In this document: positions 57,299 to 64,000 of the stretch, piece by piece
Layout: each line of letters opens with the position of its first letter
How positions within the stretch are numbered: the stretch's first letter is position 1
Assembly (NCBI GenBank): GCA_026874595.1
Contig: CM049313.1
Location: 47,316,159 to 47,380,158, forward strand
Reading direction: 5' to 3'
DNA: 64,000 nucleotides
Source: Sipunculus nudus
Lineage: Eukaryota; Annelida; Sipuncula; Golfingiida; Sipunculidae
The notes under the pieces: model-generated
What the model saw: only the letters and a program-made list of their open reading frames with translations
Told to the model about the DNA's origin: nothing
The model's database searches: none
Position numbers and translations under genes: made by a program

Positions 57299-57324
57299 GT
57301 GTTTGTGTGTGTGTGTGTGTGTGT
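57299..57324. repeat. (GT)n microsatellite
   Basis: About 26 bp of GT repeat in the intron after coding exon 1. Confidence 0.9.
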
Positions 57325-57974
57325 TTGTTCACAACATTACTCAAGCAATCATGAACGAAATCTCATGAAATTTTCAGGATATTTCGGAAAAGGGCCGATG
57401 AAGAATCGGTTTGGTTTTGGTGTGGATGCGGCCTATGATCCGGATTCAGGAATGCCATTCAGGAATATTCTCAAATGGACAGTTACTTATGCAATGAAGG
57501 AACCTGGGGTCGAATAAGTGAATACAAACACGGTTTTGGGAGCATCCCACAATTGACCCCCCCCCCCCAACACACACACATACACACATGTCGGAGGCTT
57601 GCATTCCTTAGAATACAGATATCTATTTATATATAAAATTAAAAGATGAAAAGTCGACAATAGTTTGATATTATGTGTGCATATGCTGCATCATCAACAG
57701 CAATTCATATAATTTTTATCATATTTGCAAATGGGATAAGTAAGATAAAACTAAGAATATTTTGCTTGAAAATGAAAGAGAAACTCAACAACTTTTAGTT
57801 TCAGATGAAAACCCTTTGTGACGAAAAATGTTTGTAATGAATTATCACTTTTTTGTTTTGATTTTTTCTGTTGTTCCATCATGTAATTTATATACAATAA
57901 TTATATGTTACACATACAAACACATATATTGCTGTACATGATATGCCTGATATTCCCAATCGTTTCATGTAATA

Positions 57975-58370
57975 CCTGTGGCCACCATTTGTTGGTTGAA
58001 GTGACTAAATTCTTAAGTCATTTAGTGAAAAACAAAACAAAACAAATAGCTAAACACCTGCCTCCATTTTTTAAATAGAATTTCTGGCTTATTACGCGAA
58101 CATATCATTTAACTGTAGGTAGCCACCTGTGGTCACAATTTGTTTGTTGGAGTGACTAAATCCTTATATCATTTAATGAAAAGACTGGAAACGTAGTCAA
58201 GTCATTATAAAAAATGCAAGGCATATATACTAATGTTATGGTTATAGACGTATATATATATAATGGTAACGACAAGAACCCACTGATATGTAAAAAGCAG
58301 CTATTCACCCGTCTTTTTAAAAGAGTTTATGGCTTATCACGCGTACATATTTATTAACTCTAGGTATTTC
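57975..58370. repeat. intronic tandem duplication
   Basis: Two units start 'cctgtgg(c/t)cac(c/a)atttg' at 57975 and 58126 and share 'agtgactaaat', 'atggcttat(t/c)acgcg' -like text and 'aact(g/c)taggta'. The second unit is longer. It is non-coding. Confidence 0.65.
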
Positions 58371-59930
58371 TTGTTAAGAAAAGTTTTCATAACACGCCTG
58401 TGAAGGATGTATGTCCTTGTTTATCTACGAGATAAACTTAAGCACAGCAATGTTGATAACTGAAAAAAAAATCATATAACCCTTTGCCAAACTTTTGTTC
58501 GTCTGACTTGCCGAAAAAAATGTTCTTCGTAAATGTGATTTTTATGACTTTTTTTTATTCATGAAGAAGACAACAATAATCTAATCACATTTTACGCGCA
58601 TGTTACGCATAAAATGTGTGTCACGGTTCACGAACTCCTTGGTTTGGTCACTGGCAATCTCTGCTGGACAGACCGAAGGCGGCAGCTAATGTTAGTGATA
58701 GTCTCTAGCCCTCATCCCCGTTAAATTAATCGCCTTAATTATGCCACAACGCTTTATAGAAGTTTTTATACATATTTTGATGATCCAGGTGACCTTCACA
58801 ATAAACAGATTGTTCTTTGGTCCCTAATAAAATAATCAAAATCCTTGCATAAATTTTCCAATAAAACCTGCAAACAGATGAACCAACCAAATAATCAACT
58901 AACCAAATAGGCAACATACATCGATGAAAACAAAATACCTCGCTCTCTGGCAGAGGTTTCATGATAAATACGGCTCAAGTAAACAGCCAGATCCAGAATA
59001 ACTGCCTTGCACCAGCTGCTTAATTAGAAGCACTATTTTAGTGTTTTCCAGTTAAATGTAGTTGTTTTCATTTTCAAACACATCATGATTGGTTATGCAC
59101 CTGCATTTCTAATTAATACCAGGATAAGAGGTGTTTGCATTAATGAGTACTTAAACATCCAACGATTTAACTTTTATTCAGTATTTCTTTTGAACATAGG
59201 ATGGGGTGCGAAGCGGGGCGGGGTTTGGTTTGTGGGTGCATAGAGGATGGTGTGAGGGGAGGAATAATCGGTATAACTCAGATGACCTACAGTCCTTAAA
59301 CCTTTAAAAAAAAGGTTCACATAACACATTTTTTTTCTATAAGAATCAGGTTGGTGAGTTTTATTTTTTTTTCATTTTCGATTATAAAATATTTGTTAAT
59401 ATTCTGAAAATATTGCTTTTGACAATTTGGTTTTGTATACTATTTCATTTTCAAAAATTCTCTACACTGTGACAGCTAGAGATCCACCGCACACGAACGA
59501 TGCTCCGCAAATAATACGCTCTGTATGACTATATTTTAATAAATATGTATTTGCATGTATTTGTAAGTAAATGTATAATCATATGAATGAATAAACTGCC
59601 ACTAGTACTACTATATACTACTTCTACATATACCACTATATACCATGATACGCCATGTAGCATACCTTACTTTCCCACACCTGCATATATATCAAGTTTC
59701 ATCAGTTTTACAGTTTTACTATTGTGATTTAGAAAATATTATCAATGTTAGTACAGATTCGGCCATGTTTATATACTGTGTAAAAATTACAGAGAAAGGG
59801 GAGATTTATCTTTTTTTTTATTTTCACCGGCATATAGCTGAAATTAAAATAATATGCTTCTGATTTATAGCCAGCCATTGACGAAAGTTCTTGATTTATT
59901 TTTAATAAATGTCTCCTTTTGTTATAACAG

Positions 59931-60002
59931 ACTGACGGCAAAGCTTAAACCCGACCTTGTGTTGCCAAACCGCACCTGTGCTCCAAGGCGCCAGTCTCTC
60001 AG
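59931..60002 (+). CDS. proline-rich microexon protein, exon 2
   Basis: 72 nt, phase 2 in and phase 2 out, between gttataacag and AG|GTAAAT. With the split codon it reads RLTAKLKPDLVLPN then a basic CAPRRQSL tail. It fits the pattern [RS]-L-x3-[FL]-[KN]-P-x-[LM] shared with exon 3 and with the exon copy at 60954. Confidence 0.75.
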
Positions 60003-60077
60003 GTAAATGCAATTAAAATTATCATTTCTCAGATGCATGCGTGTATATACGCATTGTTTGTGTGTTGGGGCGCGCTA

Positions 60078-60079
<2 letters not shown>

Positions 60080-60131
<52 letters not shown>
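60080..60131. repeat. (TA)n microsatellite
   Basis: About 50 bp of TA repeat, intronic. Confidence 0.95.
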
Positions 60132-60137
<6 letters not shown>

Positions 60138-60244
60138 TTTGAGATGAGAGGCACGCGTGTCTGCGAGTAAATGTGAGAAATAACAGATACACTAAATAAC
60201 AATACAGAGATTTGGCAAAAATTAATGCTTGCATATTGTTATAG

Positions 60245-60277
60245 CCTTTATTCCGACAAACGACCTGCAATGTCGGG
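60245..60277 (+). pseudogene. possible decayed copy of the repeated microexon
   Basis: After an acceptor-like gttatag, phase-2 reading gives SLYSDKRPAMSG, which keeps Leu at position 2, Pro at 8 and Met at 10 of the repeat pattern, then a stop. No consensus donor follows in phase. It may be coincidence. A longer open frame through here (to 60504) has no other support. Confidence 0.25.
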
Positions 60278-60797
60278 TTAAAGTCGCAAAATGGCAGCCC
60301 CCATGCATGAGCGATTTCGAAAATTTTGCGACATCAGTTTTCGATGATGGCACTGAAAACGATAGGAAAGTACTCTGTAACAGTCGCAAGGTGGGTATTT
60401 ATCTGCGAACAGAGTTTCGTGGCAGTAAGACCTGTATCTTCCAAGTAGAAGCCGGAGGAATGCTCAAGGGATGCCCGCGCCCTCAACCACAAATTTTAGT
60501 ATAGTATTTTCATGTTGGATTGACGCATATAGCATACTGGGCTTGAGCTTTAATCTGCTGTCTATGTGACGTGTATATATTTGCTCCTGGTTTTATAATC
60601 ATGCAGTCGAATGATACCAATTAAGCTTCAGAGACATAAAGGTCTGCAATGTACACGTAAGTAATATATTAGAGAGCATAGACTGTGAATGCATTACTGA
60701 GTTAGGGGTCATAACTTTATACAATGTTAACAGTGATAAACAAATGATGAATTTGGTTGAGGCTATCTAAGGCTTATTTTTGTTTTCACAATTTTAG

Positions 60798-60866
60798 ACT
60801 GGCTGCAAATTTCAATCCTGGCATGACACCAACCCCACCTGCAGGTCCAAAACCCAAGGCTTCAAG
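60798..60866 (+). CDS. proline-rich microexon protein, exon 3
   Basis: 69 nt, phase 2 in and out, between acaattttag and AG|GTAAAA. It reads RLAANFNPGMTPTPPAGP and then a lysine-rich end. It is similar to exon 2 and closest to the copy 90 bp downstream. Confidence 0.75.
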
Positions 60867-60953
60867 GTAAAACTTCCTTTGGCGATTTTACAAACATGCT
60901 AGTTACTCATCGTGAATGGAACCATATGACAAATGTTTTTATGTGTTCTTAAG

Positions 60954-61026
60954 TCTTGAACCTAACTTCAAACCGTATTTGATGCCGGCTCCTCCTCCTG
61001 GCCCCTTAACCACGCGGGGCTTCTAG
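60954..61026 (+). CDS. exon-3 duplicate: dead exon or alternative last exon
   Basis: After an acceptor (gtgttcttaag) phase-2 reading gives SLEPNFKPYLMPAPPPGP, parallel to exon 3, then TTRGF and a TAG stop. Where exon 3 has AAGGTAAAACTT this copy has TAGATAAAACTT, so the donor GT is lost, and at 73 nt the length no longer keeps frame. It is either a decaying duplicate or an alternative terminal exon; an AATAAA lies about 140 bp downstream near 61167. Confidence 0.5.
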
Positions 61027-61216
61027 ATAAAACTTGTTATTATACAAATATAAGTTACATGACTATACGTATGACAATTTGTTTCTACTTTATTAGATGT
61101 AATACCTAAATGTTAGTCTCATATAACTATATAATTTAGTACAACTGATGCCATTAAGTTATCCCTTAATAAATAATTCATAGGTTATCCTTTTTCAATG
61201 TTAAATATATTTTTAG

Positions 61217-61291
61217 ATTTTCTCGCGATGAGGACACAGCGCCCCCTGTGGGTGGGATTAGCAATCAAGCCCCTCTTCCATCGAGCCCAAG
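61217..61291 (+). CDS. proline-rich microexon protein, exon 4
   Basis: 75 nt, phase 2 in and out, between tatttttag and AG|GTGAGA. It reads FSRDEDTAPPVGG and continues Ser/Pro-rich. More acidic than its neighbours, and not clearly part of the repeat family. The exon contains CAGCGCCCCCTGTGG at 61237-61251, the reverse complement of a canonical CTCF core. Confidence 0.75.
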
Positions 61292-61777
61292 GTGAGATAA
61301 TTTTAGTTAATGTATTATTCGAATGACTTGAATAATTTTCTAGTTTTTATCAACTAATTGATTTGCATTGGTTTGTATTTATCATAAGGGGGAGGATGGG
61401 AGAGTTTTGGCCGCTTTATGGTGGTTATGGTGGTTGTGGGGGGGGGGGTTGTTCTGTACCCCCATACAGATTTCCTTAACGTTCTCTCAGCAAACGAGGC
61501 CAATGATTCCTTAACTTTCATTTTTCTTACATTTTTTTTTCAGATAAACTTAGACCTGGCCTTGCATCATATTCTACCTTTCTAAGCTTAATTATTCCTT
61601 CAAAATATCACATATATGAAGTCCATCAGGTCGGCAGAATAAATGCTTACCGATAGCTCCCACGTGAATTATTCGTCATTTTAATCTTAAAACTGAAAAT
61701 CAGCCACTTCAGTCGTATCTTTATAAATGTCTCCGTTATGTGTATAATGGTTGATTTTTTTGTTTTTATCCACTAAG

Positions 61778-61855
61778 GGTGATGGAAACGCTCAAGAAGG
61801 AGATAGGTGGCCTGCTCTGTCACAGAGAAAGTCCACAGACCGAGCATAACTACAG
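61778..61855 (+). CDS. proline-rich microexon protein, exon 5
   Basis: 78 nt, phase 2 in and out, between atccactaag and AG|GTATGA. It reads VMETLKKEIGGLLCHRES and so on; the first part could form a short amphipathic helix, unlike the proline-rich rest. Confidence 0.72.
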
Positions 61856-62117
61856 GTATGAGATAACATTCAATAAGGATTACCCAAGTTTAAAACTTTT
61901 GTTTACATTACTGTGGTTGCCTTTTTGTTAGCGAGGGTTTTATATTTGCGATATTCGAATTTCGCAAAATTAAACCGTCGTTTATAAACAGTCCCATCAT
62001 AGAAGGCAAGTAAAATGTATCATATTGATATAATAAATAATAATATAGCTTGTATGTTCATAGAACGCGTCCTATTAAAAATGATTTCCAATCTTTCCAA
62101 TTATCTGCCATTTAAGA

Positions 62118-62553
62118 TAGGGCTGAAATAGGGTACAAAATTTTGGACTCGAGTACCCGATAGGTAATACCCGACTCGGACTCGAGTACTCGTTACTATG
62201 GCAACACTGTAAAGTTAAACGGACATCTGTTTACCGATGCAAAAAAATACATAAAAATTGACTTCATGACGGCTTAACTTTATCCAAACGAAGGAATAGA
62301 TATAAATACTAAAATTAAAGAGTGGAAAACTCCATTCGAAAGCATATAACTCATAAATGTAAGTCTCTTCGAAATAAACTGTACAGTATGATTATTACTT
62401 CGATAATGAATAAATAGGCCCAGACTGCCAGTAAATTTGCAGTAATATTCAGATATGCAGGTATATACACGAGTACTCGAGTCCGAATTTTGGACTCGAG
62501 TACTCGGTAAGTATTACCCGGACTAGAGTACTCGAGTACTCCTTTCAGCCCTA
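62118..62553. mobile_element. hAT-like MITE, 436 bp
   Basis: Starts TAGGGCTGAAA and ends TTTCAGCCCTA. The 8-bp flanks atttaaga (62110-62117) and atttagga (62554-62561) differ at one base, matching the hAT duplication size. The interior repeats the palindromic ACTCGAGTACTCG motif near both ends. Non-coding. Confidence 0.8.
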
Positions 62554-63026
62554 ATTTAGGAATATATTTTTCTACTCGGTCTATGTTCCCTTTTGCCCCC
62601 GTCAAGAGTTTGCACACATATAATTTGATATAAATTATTCATGTTATTTTGGTCATATTTTATATAGGTCTTTTATAAAGCGGTATCGCACATATGAAAC
62701 CCTCGCATATCACTGAAAAGATAACACCGCTGAGTTTTAACCTCGCGAATATGAAATCAGCCTTTGTATATTAAGGCCATGCACTCCGTGTACCTCGTCT
62801 GTCCTACCATACATGCGGTATAAAGAGCTGTCACTTAATATGTTCTGATAAAGTTCGTGTCATCTTTACTGCGATTTACTTGCATCTTTCCAAATTAAAT
62901 TCGAAATATCATGAACAAAACGTCTGTCCATGTGCATTGTATCTTAACTCAATATATTTACACATTTTTATACCAGTTCTTGCGTAGTTTACTTAGGTTC
63001 TGGTAGATGGTTCTGCAATAGCCCTT

Positions 63027-63029
63027 TTG

Positions 63030-63064
<35 letters not shown>
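63027..63064. repeat. (GT)n microsatellite
   Basis: About 36 bp of GT repeat followed by a poly(G) run, intronic. Confidence 0.95.
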
Positions 63065-63382
63065 GGAAAGGGGGGGGGGGGGGATGTCAAATTTCAGGGT
63101 TTATAGGGAAAGTTCAGACATTTGTCCCCACCCCCGCCCTCTTAGGACAAACCTCACATCGTTCGCGATAGTTAAAGACAAAAACGAACAAATTGAGCAT
63201 GTCTACATGGAGGAACTGAGTGACAGAAGTGGATTGATACCACAGAAAATGACAATATACATTCTGATTTTGGTCATCGTAAATTGCTTTGAGCACATTA
63301 TGCTGCAGCTCATATTAATGGTTGTTGGATAAATACACTTTGGTACAATTACATTTTGACTTTTGTATTCATGTATCTGCAG

Positions 63383-63473
63383 TGACGGAGACGGCCCGGT
63401 TTTGCAGGAGAGCACGGTCCCAGTGCCGCCACCTACCAAACAGTACGCGAACCGACACCGCCGTTTCCATCAG
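63383..63473 (+). CDS. proline-rich microexon protein, exon 6
   Basis: 91 nt, phase 2 in and phase 0 out, between gtatctgcag and CAG|GTAGAA. It reads DGDGPVLQESTVPVPPP, then a basic QYANRHRRFHQ. This is the first change from the 2-2 phase pattern. Confidence 0.72.
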
Positions 63474-63940
63474 GTAGAACATTCATTCTGTAAAAAGAGG
63501 TTTCTTATTTACGGCATCTCACTTATGTTTACTTATTTTTGATAGTTGTACCAGTCATCAAAGATTGCTTATTCATATAAAAAGACACCACCTGGTCTTT
63601 TTTATACAATTAAGGTGTTGTTTTGTTTTTATATACTATTAGAAGTTCTAGCAGTCATAACACAAGATAAATTCAACAAGCCACAAGTTAAAGAAAAACG
63701 CAATACAAAGTTCCATGAACTCAAATATATTCTTGTAAAATTGCGGGAAAGATCATTTTAATGAAGACATGTTTTAAACATTGGGACTGTAGAATACCAG
63801 TTTTTAAGGAACCGTGGATAATTATTGAAAAACAACAATGAAGGATTTTGTTCTTGTTTCCTGTGATTTATTTGTGATTATTCTTAAACCAATGGTCTAG
63901 TTTATGTTTCTTGTTTTTATGATTTCTTCCTTATTTAAAG

Positions 63941-64000
63941 GTGCAGTTACCACAGGTGCCATTGAATAAACCTGGGCCCCGTAGACCAAGAAAACAGCAG
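63941..64000 (+). CDS. proline-rich microexon protein, exon 7 (cut by window edge)
   Basis: Begins after ccttatttaaag in phase 0 and is open to the window end: VQLPQVPLNKPGPRRPRK. The basic proline-rich character continues, and the gene extends beyond the window. Confidence 0.6.
   Translation, partial: MQLPQVPLNKPGPRRPRKQQ

Noticed and set aside
60229-60504. 91-codon plus-strand frame inside the microexon gene
   Set aside because: No acceptor/donor pair keeps it in phase with the neighbouring exons, and no domain is seen; only its first few codons resemble the repeated exon in another frame.
61027-61040. AT-AC (U12-type) intron after the duplicated exon
   Set aside because: U12 AT-AC donors begin ATATCC; this reads ATAAAA and has no matching AC acceptor.

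Overview
The window looks like nuclear DNA of a marine invertebrate, most likely a mollusc and perhaps a bivalve. It is AT-rich, intron-bearing and gene-poor. It carries Ty3/Gypsy retroelements, tRNA-derived SINEs, many short terminal-inverted-repeat elements, long (TA)n tracts and an unusual number of poly(C)/poly(G) runs, plus a RING/B-box protein of a type that is expanded in molluscs. The taxon is inferred from these features; no rRNA or mitochondrial marker is present.

Host genes. (1) A minus-strand RING/B-box/coiled-coil/beta-propeller TRIM-type protein has one long coding exon at 9319-11145. (2) A minus-strand, three-exon gene for a small secreted cysteine-rich peptide precursor lies at 44041-49541. 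It has a CCAAT and TATA promoter, a signal-peptide exon, a 58-nt linker exon and a cysteine-rich last exon, and all splice phases agree. It was assembled here from splice signals. (3) A plus-strand gene of very short exons starts at a CpG-rich promoter near 53.3 kb or at the ATG at 57135, and runs off the right edge. It encodes a basic, proline-rich, apparently disordered protein, and several of its exons are diverged duplicates of one another. (4) A single possible exon lies at 17492-17665 on the minus strand.

Mobile DNA fills the middle. A decayed minus-strand Ty3/Gypsy element covers about 18.56-22.24 kb. A young element at 23374-27718 has identical 299-bp LTRs and encodes only Gag and protease, joined by a canonical -1 frameshift site; it has no reverse transcriptase, RNase H or integrase. 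A second element at 30743-36075 has identical 153-bp LTRs and a perfect 5-bp target duplication. It resembles the Mag/K02A2.6-like lineage. Its gag is broken by a 976-bp Mutator-like element with a perfect 9-bp target duplication, and its integrase is frameshifted. Smaller hAT-like and pogo-like elements, SINEs and tandem repeats occupy much of the rest.

Layout: 1-3.5 kb, decayed 325-331-bp tandem array split by a short transposon; 3.5-9.3 kb, repeats and no gene; 9.3-11.2 kb, TRIM gene; 11.2-18.5 kb, microsatellites, repeat fragments and one candidate exon; 18.5-36.1 kb, retroelements; 36.1-44 kb, SINE, inverted-repeat elements and microsatellites; 44-49.7 kb, secreted-peptide gene with a minisatellite in intron 1; 49.7-53.2 kb, mostly featureless with one SINE; 53.2-64 kb, microexon gene with short transposons in its introns.
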